This document shows positions 1 to 7,146 of a stretch of 48,078 nt of DNA, in pieces. A program made the position numbers and the translations under genes. Source of the stretch: Clostridia bacterium (GTDB lineage: Bacteria; Bacillota; Clostridia; Christensenellales; Aristaeellaceae); the NCBI GenBank assembly GCA_017550745.1, contig JAFZOG010000060.1:1-48078 (forward strand), written 5' to 3'. Position 1 is the first letter of the stretch; every line of letters begins with the position of its first letter. The notes beneath the pieces were generated by a model. That model searched no databases, was not told the origin of the DNA, and saw only the letters and a program-made list of their open reading frames with translations.

Positions 1-894
1 AAGGAATGGCTGGGAGATATACGGACGCCGACCCAGCGGGACGGATTGCGCGCCGCCATAGAAGCGGCGCTGGCGCAGCGCCCGAAAGACATGGACGCGC
101 TGCTCGCTCTTTTGCAATCGGCAGGCTGGGAGGTCAAGCGCGGAAAGCATATCGCTCTGCGCGGGCCGGGGCAATCCCGTTTCAAGCGGCTGGATTCCCT
201 GGGCGAAGGCTTTACCCAGGACGATCTGGCGGCAAAGCTGTCCGCAGACACAGGCCGCGTCAGAAAACCCAATCGAGGAAAAACGCGGCATCAGCCCCAG
301 GCGGTCAATCTGATCGTGGACATTCAATCCCGGATGCGGCAAGGAAAAGGCCCCGGCTATGAACGGTGGGCCAGGAAATATAACCTGAAAGAGATGGCCC
401 GGACGCTGACATTCCTGCGGGAACACGATCTGCTGGATATGGAAAAGCTGGAAAAGCGCACGGAGGCCGCCAGCGAAAAGGCTAACGCCGCGTTCAGGCA
501 GATTCAGCAAATCGAGGCCCGGATGAGAGAGATCAGCCAGCTAAAGACCCACATCATCCAATACTCAAAAACCAGGGAGGTCTATGCGCAATACAAGAAA
601 TCAAACTGGTCGCCCAAATTTGCCGCGGCGCATGAGCAGGAAATCGCGCTGCACAAGGCGGCGAAAAAAGCCTTTGACGCCCTGGGCGTGAAGAAGCTGC
701 CGAAGGTTTCCGACCTGAACGCAGAGTACGCCACATTGCAGCGGGAGAAGGATGCCCTATACCCGGATTACAAAAAGGCCCGCGCCGAAATGCGGGAACT
801 CTTGACGGCGCGGGAAAACGTGCGCCGGTATTTGGAAACGGACGGGCAGCCGACAAACCGCGCAGAGCAAAACCGAAAGAAAATCCAATCGTGA
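1..894 (+). CDS. Relaxase/mobilization protein, C-terminal part (5' end outside window)
   Basis: The reading frame is open from base 1, so the gene starts upstream of the window; the ATG at 46 is internal. The visible 297 residues are basic and largely helical. They carry a stretch like the C-terminal half of Firmicutes MobP-type relaxases: a GYERWARKYNLKEMA segment, then a long coiled region containing LKTHIIQYSKTREVY and HKAAKKAFDALG. In that family the N-terminal domain, not seen here, nicks oriT and the C-terminal region is a helical accessory part. The gene marks the right-hand module as part of a mobilizable or conjugative element, consistent with the integrase and excisionase at 7.1 to 8.8 kb. 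Family assignment is from remembered sequence pattern; the catalytic motifs lie outside the window. Confidence 0.75.
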   Translation, partial: KEWLGDIRTPTQRDGLRAAIEAALAQRPKDMDALLALLQSAGWEVKRGKHIALRGPGQSRFKRLDSLGEGFTQDDLAAKLSADTGRVRKPNRGKTRHQPQAVNLIVDIQSRMRQGKGPGYERWARKYNLKEMARTLTFLREHDLLDMEKLEKRTEAASEKANAAFRQIQQIEARMREISQLKTHIIQYSKTREVYAQYKKSNWSPKFAAAHEQEIALHKAAKKAFDALGVKKLPKVSDLNAEYATLQREKDALYPDYKKARAEMRELLTARENVRRYLETDGQPTNRAEQNRKKIQS

Positions 895-960
895 AAACTA
901 CGGAGGGGCCTATGGAAGTGTTTCGCAGAAACGCGCAGCCGCATATCGCAGATATGCGTA

Positions 961-1028
961 AAAGAGGGGCTTGGGGATGCGTCCCCAACAAGCAGTTTTG
1001 TGTCTGGGGCCCCAGACGCATTGCTTGC
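961..1028. repeat. Nested palindromes just downstream of the relaxase gene
   Basis: There are two adjacent hairpins. At 971-988 TTGGGGA and TCCCCAA pair around TGCG. At 1002-1017 there is a perfect 16-base palindrome, GTCTGGGGCCCCAGAC, extended by weaker pairing of CAAGCA with TGCTTG. A GTG-started frame (891-1085, 64 codons) crosses the whole structure and is probably not coding. Similar GC-rich palindromes lie beside mobilization genes of Firmicutes elements. They may be a terminator or part of an oriT-like region; which one cannot be decided here. Confidence 0.6.
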
Positions 1029-1098
1029 AATCTGATAAAAAGATACTTCTTCCTGATCATCCTGATCGTTTTTTTGCTTTGTTAGGAGTGTTATAATC

Positions 1099-1278
1099 AT
1101 GATGTCCAATCAAAATTATGCCACATACAATGGAAAACAGAGACATACGAAAGCAGGTTCGCTGAATCTCATGATTGTGTTTTGGCAAGAATGTTTCAGC
1201 CCAAAATACACCGTAAATTTGTACTTAGATCCAGAAGAAAGTTCATACTTTCCTGTTCTCGTGGTATTTCTCCTATAA
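1099..1278 (+). CDS. Possible small protein, unknown
   Basis: A 59-codon frame starts with two ATGs behind a TAGGAG Shine-Dalgarno-like site at 1083-1088. The product is weakly hydrophobic at its C-terminus, and no family is recognised. It lies in the gap between the relaxase and the first ECF sigma gene. Support is only the ribosome-binding site and the open frame, so it may be fortuitous. Confidence 0.25.
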   Translation: MMSNQNYATYNGKQRHTKAGSLNLMIVFWQECFSPKYTVNLYLDPEESSYFPVLVVFLL

Positions 1279-1309
1279 TTTTCTAAAGTACGAATTTATC
1301 ATCCTACAA

Positions 1310-1319
1310 CGTCTAATAA
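1310..1319 (+). promoter_or_regulatory. ECF-type -10 candidate (CGTCTAATAA)
   Basis: CGTCTAATAA lies 30 bases upstream of the first ECF sigma start codon. CGTC is the usual -10 core for ECF sigma factors of Gram-positives, and the same 10-mer precedes the second ECF gene at 3610. No clear AAC-type -35 is visible at the right spacing. A perfect palindrome, TGTAACGTTACA, follows at 1321-1332 and abuts the ribosome-binding site. Confidence 0.45.
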
Positions 1320-1348
1320 ATGTAACGTTACAGAAGGAGGCGAATGCC

Positions 1349-1813
1349 TTGAATCAGAATTTCTTTGCAAGAGAGGCTGAATCCTGCAAAGGGCTCATGT
1401 ATCGTGTAGCTTACACGATCCTACAAAACGACGCTGATTGTCAGGACGCCGTTCAGGACGCGCTGCTAAAAGCCTGGTCGAAACGAAACAGTCTGAGAGA
1501 TGAGAAGTTATTTCATACCTGGCTGACAAGAATTCTGATAAATTCTTGCCATGATCTGGTCAGAAAGCGTCGCAGAGTGATTCCTTTGGACGCAATTCCG
1601 GAACAATCAGAGGAATTTCCGGACCTTTTGCTGGCTGATGCACTTGAAAAGCTGCCGGAAAAGTATCGTGTACCGGTGATGCTTTTCTACTCCGAAAACA
1701 TGACCTATGCTGAGATCGGCAAAGCGCTCAGAATTCCTGTCACTTCGGTGCAAAGCAGGATTCGCCGGGGAAAGATGCAGTTGAGAAAGGAGCTGAAAGA
1801 AGATGAAACGTGA
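1349..1813 (+). CDS. ECF-family RNA polymerase sigma factor
   Basis: At 154 residues this is the usual length for a group 4 (ECF) sigma factor. Region 2 is visible at about residues 10-75 (AYTILQNDADCQDAVQDALLKAW, given here in part; then HTWLTRILINSCHDLVRKRR). Region 4, a helix-turn-helix that reads the -35 element, is at about 95-150 (LPEKYRVPVMLFYSENMTYAEIGKAL, in part; then SVQSRIRRGKMQLRKEL). The start is TTG at 1349 behind AGAAGGAGG at 1332-1340. The stop overlaps the start of the next gene by 11 bases, so the two are translationally coupled. It probably directs its own operon through the CGTCTAATAA element; the cognate signal is unknown. Confidence 0.9.
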   Translation: MNQNFFAREAESCKGLMYRVAYTILQNDADCQDAVQDALLKAWSKRNSLRDEKLFHTWLTRILINSCHDLVRKRRRVIPLDAIPEQSEEFPDLLLADALEKLPEKYRVPVMLFYSENMTYAEIGKALRIPVTSVQSRIRRGKMQLRKELKEDET

Positions 1814-3116
1814 CTGGAACAAGCCCAATATCAGAGACGCCTATAAACCTGTTCCGAAGGCATTTGATAAAACCGTTTCTGCGACCATTCAATCCCTCCA
1901 AAGAGAGGATGAAAGCAACCAAAGAGTGAAACGCACTTGCTTTTTCTTTGGCACGACCAGACGAACGGCTGTTTTTGCCGCCCTATGCGTTTTACTGGTT
2001 GGGATGGCAGTTGCATATGCGATTACCAGACCTGCCATTCTGAATTGGCTGCTCGGATATGGAAACGCCAATCCATTCTTGGAGCAATCAGCACAGAACA
2101 TCACAGCGGAAAACAGCGCCGACCATATTACCGCAAGAATAAACGGCGTTGTATATGACGGCTATCAATTTGCTTTTTCCTATGAGCTGGAAAATGACCA
2201 GCCTGACCAGCCTGCCATGGTGGTGCTTGACGGCAGTGTGCTTGTCAATGGACAAACGCTGGGTTTGAAAGCCGGCATGTATGACCCAAAACTCGTTCCC
2301 GACACTCGTCAGGATATCCTGCCTGTTCGCCGAAATCCTACCGATGGTGGCGCTTGGAGTTTGCCTGTTCAGCAGGAGCTAACAGATGAAGTAACCTGTG
2401 AAGTCACATTCATTATTTATCGCCCCATCAAAGGATTCGTCGTTGTTTCTGATCCAGAGGACAATATCTATCATCTGGATGCATATGACGCCGATGAACA
2501 GGCCGAAATTCTGGATTCCTGGAACACACTGCGAAGCTTCAAAAACACCATCATTGCTGATTGTACGGATAACGATATTGAAAGATGGTCTCGGGATAAC
2601 TATACGGTCATTGATTCCAGCGGGTGTGCATATATGAGCGAACGGGACATTGGCAAGGGATGGGACGATGCAAACCTGTTCAATCTGCGGGAAACCGCCC
2701 GGATTCTCGTAACGTTCACATTTAACACAGACACGGCTGTCGTCTATGATTTCTCCGATACTGAGGACATCGAGCTTTCGGACTGTATTCTACATATACA
2801 TCGTCTGCGCTTTTCTCCGCTCACCACGATTGTGGATATTAGTTTGATTCCCATGGAGAATAGTAAGGCGGCAGCGCAGGAATTGGCAAAGCGTTATGGC
2901 CCAATCGACTTGCTGGACGAAAACGGAGCGCCTTTAATCTATGCGGATATGGAGTACGAGTTCAGCTCCAATCCTTGGGCAACGGAGCAATGGAAAGATA
3001 ACGGAGGCTGGGCCTGCACTTACAGCATGGAAATGCCCGGATTGCAAGCGTGGCCTGAAAGCATCGGCATCATCACGGGCTGGGGGGAGCTTCTCCACGT
3101 GAAAATAAACAAGTAA
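1803..3116 (+). CDS. Membrane anti-sigma factor, DUF4179-like
   Basis: The 437-residue protein has a basic cytoplasmic N-terminus (1-57), one transmembrane helix at about 58-78 (AVFAALCVLLVGMAVAYAI), and a large extracytoplasmic domain. The segment after the helix (ITARINGVVYDGYQFAFSYE) matches the pattern of DUF4179-type anti-sigma proteins, which pair with ECF sigma factors in Clostridia and Bacilli. The start overlaps the sigma gene by 11 bases. By family, the N-terminus holds the sigma factor inactive and the outer domain senses a surface signal. The immediately downstream DNA is the broken kinase fragment at 3130, so the operon ends here. Confidence 0.8.
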   Translation: MKRDWNKPNIRDAYKPVPKAFDKTVSATIQSLQREDESNQRVKRTCFFFGTTRRTAVFAALCVLLVGMAVAYAITRPAILNWLLGYGNANPFLEQSAQNITAENSADHITARINGVVYDGYQFAFSYELENDQPDQPAMVVLDGSVLVNGQTLGLKAGMYDPKLVPDTRQDILPVRRNPTDGGAWSLPVQQELTDEVTCEVTFIIYRPIKGFVVVSDPEDNIYHLDAYDADEQAEILDSWNTLRSFKNTIIADCTDNDIERWSRDNYTVIDSSGCAYMSERDIGKGWDDANLFNLRETARILVTFTFNTDTAVVYDFSDTEDIELSDCILHIHRLRFSPLTTIVDISLIPMENSKAAAQELAKRYGPIDLLDENGAPLIYADMEYEFSSNPWATEQWKDNGGWACTYSMEMPGLQAWPESIGIITGWGELLHVKINK

Positions 3117-3129
3117 AGCGTCTGTTGAT

Positions 3130-3360
3130 ATGATCTGCTGATCTCCGTGCAGAACATGACCGTTTTGCAAACGCCCATTACCGTTTACTGCACGGAGAAC
3201 ATCGACGAAACCTATCGGCATATCGACGAGCTGACCCGCATGGCGCAGCTTTCCCTACTGGGATGTCTGCTGCTGTGCGGCGTTTTGCTGCTATTGGATC
3301 CTGCGGAAAACGTTGAAACCGCTACGTAAGCTGACCCGCATTTTAGAGAAAATTATGTTA
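3130..3360 (+). pseudogene. Fragment of a sensor histidine kinase (HAMP-proximal part)
   Basis: Translation from about 3139 reads as the end of an extracytoplasmic loop, then a transmembrane helix (SLLGCLLLCGVLLLL). After a +1 frameshift near 3297 it reads LRKTLKPLRKLTRILE. That second stretch is typical of the join between the second membrane helix and the HAMP linker in VncS/BceS-like kinases. The N-terminal half, dimerisation domain and ATPase domain are absent, so this is a decayed remnant. The 3' boundary is blurred by the group II intron remnant that follows. Confidence 0.6.
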
Positions 3361-3462
3361 TTGTTAATGGAAGCTTTAGTCAGACAAAACCGCAAATCAA
3401 AAGCTGAAATGAAAGCGTGGCTTGGTCAGCCCTCTCGACTACTACTTGAAACAACATGCTTT

Positions 3463-3541
3463 GAAATTGAATCGAACCGCCGGATGCCGAACAGCACGTC
3501 TGGTGGTGTAATGGGGAGAGGAAATCTCCTCCTACTTGATT
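3463..3541 (+). mobile_element. Group II intron 3' end (domains V and VI) remnant
   Basis: At about 3475-3508 the sequence folds like group II domain V: AACCGCCG pairs with the later TGGTGGT, around a GCCGAACAGC tip. It is followed at about 3509-3540 by a domain VI-like hairpin (GGGGAGA with TCTCCTC) and CCTACTTGAT, holding a bulged A that would be the branch point. The pattern matches common bacterial intron ends (AACCGCCG ... GGTGGTG ... CCTAC). No maturase ORF or 5' end is present, so it is a truncated relic next to the broken kinase gene. Confidence 0.6.
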
Positions 3542-3609
3542 ATTATGGCAACCTGCGGGGCTTTTTTGTTTTTGATTTCAATTGCAGGTTATTGTTTTTC
3601 AATCGAAAC

Positions 3610-3619
3610 CGTCTAATAA
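3610..3619 (+). promoter_or_regulatory. ECF-type -10 candidate, second copy (CGTCTAATAA)
   Basis: The 10-mer is identical to the one at 1310-1319 and lies 67 bases upstream of the second ECF sigma start codon. Upstream sequence ATTGCAGGTT at about 3584-3593 is a possible -35 region. The shared element suggests that the two sigma factors use closely related promoters or cross-regulate. Confidence 0.45.
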
Positions 3620-3686
3620 GGTGAAAGGACATGAAGGCGTCCTTTTCCGGCTGCAGCAAGAAACTTCAGGAAAGGAGTGTTGCTCT

Positions 3687-4184
3687 TTGGCTGATAAAGA
3701 ACGAGAGATGCAATTTGATAAGCTGATGGAAACCTATCAGAATGATGTCTTGCGATTGTGCTATGGAATGCTCAACAATATGACAGACGCAGAGGATGCA
3801 TTACAAGACACTTTTGTCAAGGTGTGGAAAAGTATGCATCGATATCAAGGGAAAAACAGCAGTTCCATATACACCTGGATTTATCGAATTGCAATCAATA
3901 CATGTAAAGACTATCTCAGGCTGCGATACTTCAAAAGGAAAAAAGACTCTGTAACTGAAGATTCAATCGCAAACGATGAAAAATTTGCTGATGTGAGTTT
4001 TCAGTATTATGAGCTGTGGATGGACATTGCTCGATTGCCTGAAAAAAACAAAGTCGTACTGTTGCTCTATCATTATCATCACATGAGCATCACCAACATA
4101 GCGAGAACTTTGAGAATAAGCCAACCTGCAGTAAGTAAAAGACTACATAAAGCTTATTTGCTGTTGAAGGAGGGAAACGCATGA
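3687..4184 (+). CDS. ECF-family RNA polymerase sigma factor (second)
   Basis: About 165 residues. Region 2 runs from about residue 12 to 75 (RLCYGMLNNMTDAEDALQDT, then YTWIYRIAINTCKDYLR). Region 4 is at about 110-160 (LPEKNKVVLLLYHYHHMSIT, then LRISQPAVSKRLHKAYLLL). The chosen start is TTG at 3687, because AGGAAAGGAG at 3669-3678 sits nine bases upstream; the longer frame from 3582 would read through the promoter element. The stop overlaps the next gene by ATGA, giving translational coupling. Base composition is AT-rich like the rest of the mobile element. The target genes and inducing signal are unknown. Confidence 0.88.
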   Translation: MADKEREMQFDKLMETYQNDVLRLCYGMLNNMTDAEDALQDTFVKVWKSMHRYQGKNSSSIYTWIYRIAINTCKDYLRLRYFKRKKDSVTEDSIANDEKFADVSFQYYELWMDIARLPEKNKVVLLLYHYHHMSITNIARTLRISQPAVSKRLHKAYLLLKEGNA

Positions 4185-5083
4185 ATAACGGAATTGACCG
4201 GGCTCTTTCAATGAAACTTGATCCCATCAAGGTTTCTCCAATGGAACACGAAAAAATGATGATGAATATTACCAGAAAGAATCAAAAGCTCCATTTCCCA
4301 TGCCGATTGTCTCTTGCCGTAACCATTGTTCTGATTTGTTTTGTGTTAACCGCTTCCGCTTTGGCTGTAACCCTTTCAATCATTGAGGCACGTAAACAAT
4401 GGGAAAGTGAGAAGGGAGAAATGAGGTTCTGGTCTATTGAAGATCAGACACAATTCCTGCAGGAGTATGGTGATGAACCTGTACCAAGCCCGAAAGATAA
4501 TGTCGATCAGCGAGTAGAATTGATTGATACAGCCAAGGAGGCTCTTTGCCAAAAATATGGGATCTCGATTGATGAATTAAGTGCTTACACGATGATGGAA
4601 CGCTATGACTATAACGAGACGACTTTAGGAGACGGAACATATACCTTCACCTGGGTATCACAAAAAACGGAGAATAAACCTTTAGCAGACCTATACAGTG
4701 TAACAATAAGCGCTGAAGATCATACAGTTCTTCAGGTAGAGAGCAGCTTTGATATGGCTGGAGCAACTGAACGGGTTGTTGACTGGAGGGGAATAAAAGA
4801 AGGAGACACTATCTCCGTGCATAGGGAAATTCAAAAGAACATTCCTGTTCTTTCCGAGCCCTGGTTGCCATACTTGCCTTCTGCTGAAGAATACTTGACC
4901 GAAGGAACACAAGCGACCGTTATCGGGTTATATGATGCTGTCCAAGCAATTATTCCTGATAATCTTGGACTTGATGAAGATGTCCTGCATGATTTGTGGT
5001 TGCATATATTATATGTAAAGGACGGTAATGTGCATGAGGGTTATATCCTTCTTGATTATGCTGTAAAGATGGAAAACGAATAA
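4181..5083 (+). CDS. Membrane protein, probable anti-sigma partner of the second ECF factor
   Basis: 300 residues. A short cytoplasmic N-terminus (1-45, with MNNGIDRALSMKLDPIKVSP) is followed by one transmembrane helix at about 47-70 (LAVTIVLICFVLTASALAVT) and an acidic extracytoplasmic domain of about 230 residues. The gene begins inside the sigma gene stop (ATGA overlap), the arrangement expected for an ECF/anti-sigma pair. No named domain is certain. Role is inferred from topology and position: the N-terminus would bind the sigma factor and the outer part would sense the signal. It could instead be a sensor effector of unrelated function. Confidence 0.65.
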   Translation: MNNGIDRALSMKLDPIKVSPMEHEKMMMNITRKNQKLHFPCRLSLAVTIVLICFVLTASALAVTLSIIEARKQWESEKGEMRFWSIEDQTQFLQEYGDEPVPSPKDNVDQRVELIDTAKEALCQKYGISIDELSAYTMMERYDYNETTLGDGTYTFTWVSQKTENKPLADLYSVTISAEDHTVLQVESSFDMAGATERVVDWRGIKEGDTISVHREIQKNIPVLSEPWLPYLPSAEEYLTEGTQATVIGLYDAVQAIIPDNLGLDEDVLHDLWLHILYVKDGNVHEGYILLDYAVKMENE

Positions 5084-5284
5084 ATGATGCCAACAGGAGG
5101 AAGCTCACAATGAAGAAAATCGCCTGTGCTAAAATTCTGGCTTGAAAGTAACTTGAGAGTAAAAAAGTATAACGCAGATATAGTCAGTCGTCAGCCGCAG
5201 AACAAGTCTGCATAGTATACTCTTTCATTCCATCATAGAACGAATTCTCCAAAGCTTGAGAAGAATAAAGAAAGCAGGAATAGT

Positions 5285-5482
5285 ATGCAGCGTGCCAGCT
5301 ATTGGATATATTGCCCCGGGTGTAAAAGAAGAACAAGAATAAAAGTCTATGATAATACTGTCCTGATTCATTTCCCACTATACTGTCATTGGTGTAAAAG
5401 GGAGCAAATTATCAGCTATGTGAAAGAGAACTTAATGCTTGAAAAGGAAGAAAAAGCAGAACAAAAACCGTCACCCACCTGA
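5285..5482 (+). CDS. Cysteine-rich KTR-type small protein
   Basis: 65 residues with two CxxC pairs (YCPGCKRRTRIK and LYCHWCKREQ) flanking a short beta-rich segment, then a charged tail. This is the layout of the cysteine-rich KTR family, zinc-ribbon-like small proteins common on Firmicutes conjugative elements. The start is ATG at 5285 with a weak AGCAGGA upstream. A hairpin (ACCCAC with GTGGGT, 5473-5492) follows between it and the convergent repressor gene. The biochemical role of the family is not established. Confidence 0.7.
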   Translation: MQRASYWIYCPGCKRRTRIKVYDNTVLIHFPLYCHWCKREQIISYVKENLMLEKEEKAEQKPSPT

Positions 5483-5490
5483 TATGTGGG

Positions 5491-5838
5491 TTATGTTGGT
5501 TTATGTGTTCTGCGCATAGCTTTAAGCACAACATCTGATACATCAGTTAAAGACTGTGCTTCTTCTTCTGTACATCCAAGCAACATCTGTTGGAGTTGAT
5601 ATGCGGTAGGTGCATTATGTAATTCTTCGTAATTGAAAATCTCACGAGCGTCGATCTTCAAAACCCTTATAAGAGAAAAGAGGTTTTCAAACGTAGGATT
5701 CCCAACATTCCTTTCGATGTTGCTGATTGTTCTTACTTCCACAGTCGATGCATCGGCTAATTGTTCCTGGGACCATTTCATCTGCAATCTTGCCCGTCTG
5801 ATTGCATTTCCTAAGTATTCAGCAGGAAGATGCATCAT
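5491..5838 (-). CDS. XRE-family helix-turn-helix transcriptional regulator
   Basis: 115 residues with an N-terminal HTH_3/XRE domain at about residues 9-65 (LGNAIRRARLQMKWSQEQLA, then STVEVRTISNIERNVGNPTF) and a short C-terminal helical tail. The start ATGATG at 5838 has GGGGTGA upstream. It faces away from the excisionase/integrase end. A perfect inverted repeat ACGCAA-AATA-TTGCGT in its own upstream region (5918-5933) is a candidate operator, so it is plausibly an autoregulated repressor of the element's genes. Confidence 0.85.
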   Translation of the reverse strand: MMHLPAEYLGNAIRRARLQMKWSQEQLADASTVEVRTISNIERNVGNPTFENLFSLIRVLKIDAREIFNYEELHNAPTAYQLQQMLLGCTEEEAQSLTDVSDVVLKAMRRTHKPT

Positions 5839-5917
5839 AATTCACCCCATCTTGTACTTTATTGCTTATTTTACAATATGCCCGAAAAGGAATGAATGTA
5901 TTGTATTGCCGATTAAG

Positions 5918-5933
5918 ACGCAAAATATTGCGT
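5918..5933. promoter_or_regulatory. Inverted repeat, candidate repressor operator
   Basis: ACGCAA and TTGCGT are separated by four bases, 80 bases upstream of the XRE regulator. A related half-site (ACGCAA) recurs at 6009-6014, and TTGCGT forms the -35 of the excisionase promoter at 7060-7065. The rest of the gap from 5839 to 6070 is AT-rich with nothing else recognisable. Confidence 0.4.
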
Positions 5934-6070
5934 GCATTCTTATTCACTCCTAAATTCTTCAGTTCAAGTTATTTTCTCAGCATCAGATAGCCAAATACAC
6001 CCTTCAATACGCAATTTGTTGCTTAGTCAGAAATAGTCAGTGTGAAATAAAATACCTTACTTCTCGCAGT

Positions 6071-6110
6071 CCTCCAATGCATTTCGCCACAACGTGAAAT
6101 GAATTGGAGG
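6071..6110 (+). promoter_or_regulatory. Stem-loop that hides a Shine-Dalgarno site
   Basis: CCTCCAAT (6071-6078) pairs with ATTGGAGG (6103-6110). After one G/A mismatch, CATTTC (6080-6085) pairs with GAAATG (6096-6101), leaving a 10-base loop. The GGAGG at the 3' foot is the ribosome-binding site of the small ORF starting at 6117, so the fold would block its translation and that of the coupled regulator gene. Part of the sequence could instead be a DNA operator. Confidence 0.6.
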
Positions 6111-6116
6111 ATTGTT

Positions 6117-6269
6117 ATGTTAAATAATATATTTACTGTCATTTTCTTCTACTATTTCTCGAAAATGCAGATGGAAGCATGGGCCAAAACTTGGCCTGGT
6201 TTGGTCATACCACAAAGGAATCCTTTGCTGTACAATAACGGTGGTAAAGCAAGGGGGGATGCAAGTTGA
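6117..6269 (+). CDS. Small hydrophobic protein upstream of and coupled to an XRE regulator
   Basis: 50 residues with a hydrophobic, aromatic N-terminus (MLNNIFTVIFFYYFSK) and a polar tail; no family is recognised. It starts with ATG at 6117, six bases after GGAGG. Its stop overlaps the next gene's start as TGATG, so it is probably a leader whose translation opens the regulator gene. The stem-loop at 6071-6110 includes its ribosome-binding site. It is shorter than most annotation cut-offs. The strong ribosome-binding site and coupling are the main support. Confidence 0.5.
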   Translation: MLNNIFTVIFFYYFSKMQMEAWAKTWPGLVIPQRNPLLYNNGGKARGDAS

Positions 6270-6574
6270 TGGATCGGAGCGTGTTCAGTCAAAGGCTGAA
6301 ACAGCTGCGTTCATTGCAAGGCGTCTCCCAGTATGCCCTGGCCGACGCATTAGGCGTCAGCCGCACCAGCTTAAAAAACTGGGAATTGGCAGCAGCCACC
6401 CCACCTTTGGATGTTCTGGTCGATATGGCATTGTACTTCCGCGTTTCTTCGGATTACCTGCTTGGCCTGGATGAGCGTCGTAGCATTCAAATCAGCTTTT
6501 TGTCTGGTCGATATGTGGACGCGCTTACTAACCTTGTGCGGATCATGGAGGAAGATGCTCAACCGACCAGCTAA
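6269..6574 (+). CDS. XRE-family helix-turn-helix regulator
   Basis: 101 residues. An HTH_3/XRE domain occupies about residues 6-62 (FSQRLKQLRSLQGVSQYALA, then GVSRTSLKNWELAAATPPLD, then ALYFRVSSDYLLGL), followed by a short helical tail. ATG at 6269 is preferred over the TTG three bases earlier because it overlaps the stop of the upstream small ORF (TGATG) and stands 10 bases after AAGGGGGG. It is probably a regulator of element transfer or excision. It is followed by an intrinsic terminator at 6591. Confidence 0.85.
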   Translation: MDRSVFSQRLKQLRSLQGVSQYALADALGVSRTSLKNWELAAATPPLDVLVDMALYFRVSSDYLLGLDERRSIQISFLSGRYVDALTNLVRIMEEDAQPTS

Positions 6575-6590
6575 ATCCTATCCTCCTTGC

Positions 6591-6626
6591 GTAAAACGGA
6601 AAAGTTCACTCTTTTTCCTGTTTTAC
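6591..6626 (+). terminator. Hairpin after the second XRE regulator
   Basis: GTAAAACGGAAAA pairs with TTTTCC-T-GTTTTAC around a short loop (GTTCACTC). It sits 16 bases after the regulator stop. No long T-run follows, so termination may be partial. Confidence 0.5.
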
Positions 6627-6718
6627 ATAAATTGGCATAGCTGTTTGTTTGCCGAAGAGAACCTTGACAACTTCACATACCATATTACAGGTACAGTTCC
6701 CTATGGGGAGGAGCGAGA

Positions 6719-6799
6719 ATGACGCTGCGCGACGATGGCATCAGCCGGAGCGGGAAAAGCCGTTCATTCAGCCTGCCATGGCAAGCAGGCCCGCCATGA
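6719..6799 (+). CDS. Possible small protein, unknown (26 residues)
   Basis: ATG at 6719 lies six bases after GGGGAGGAG, one of the best ribosome-binding sites in the element. The 26-residue product is basic (MTLRDDGISRSGKSRSFSLP ...) and no family is recognised. A second short frame, 32 residues, begins at 6815 and ends at 6913. The stretch 6630-7050 is richer in GC than its flanks and holds no longer convincing gene; a 111-codon frame across it (6649-6984) has no good start. Confidence 0.35.
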   Translation: MTLRDDGISRSGKSRSFSLPWQAGPP

Positions 6800-7059
6800 T
6801 CCCTCATAGGTATAATGAGACTTCTTCACAGCCCGTCAATGACTTGGGGGGAGTCCCTGCGGTGCGCGACAGCTTTGGGAAAGCATCGGTACGGTGGGGC
6901 TATGTTGCGGTAAAGCTGGCCGCAGCCTGTAATATGCCCGGGTTCAGCAATGGGCCAGCCGGGGATGCGTGGCAAATACGGTAAAGAGAAAATGATACTG
7001 AGCATTTAGGTTAATTCTCTGCTAAATTGGAGATTCGACCTATTTGTTATACGACATCG

Positions 7060-7114
7060 TTGCGTACAATCGCGCACCGTGTATACTTGTTATTGCAAGG
7101 CATCGCGGTGCGCG
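7060..7114 (+). promoter_or_regulatory. Excisionase promoter with overlapping inverted repeat
   Basis: TTGCGT (7060-7065) and TATACT (7082-7087) are 16 bases apart and form a good promoter. A perfect inverted repeat, CGCGCACCG (7071-7079) and CGGTGCGCG (7106-7114), brackets the -10 and the start region. This is the expected geometry for repression of xis and int. The excisionase ATG is at 7147. Confidence 0.55.
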
Positions 7115-7146
7115 ATCCGCAACTCTCGATGAAAGGAGGGACAGCG

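Noticed and set aside
891-1085. GTG-started 64-codon frame after the relaxase
   Set aside because: It crosses both palindromes at 961-1028, which explains the sequence better than a protein.
5110-5145. MKKIACAKILA* after an AGGAGG site at 5096
   Set aside because: Eleven codons resembling the beginning of a lost secreted-protein gene; too short to list as a gene, so only noted.
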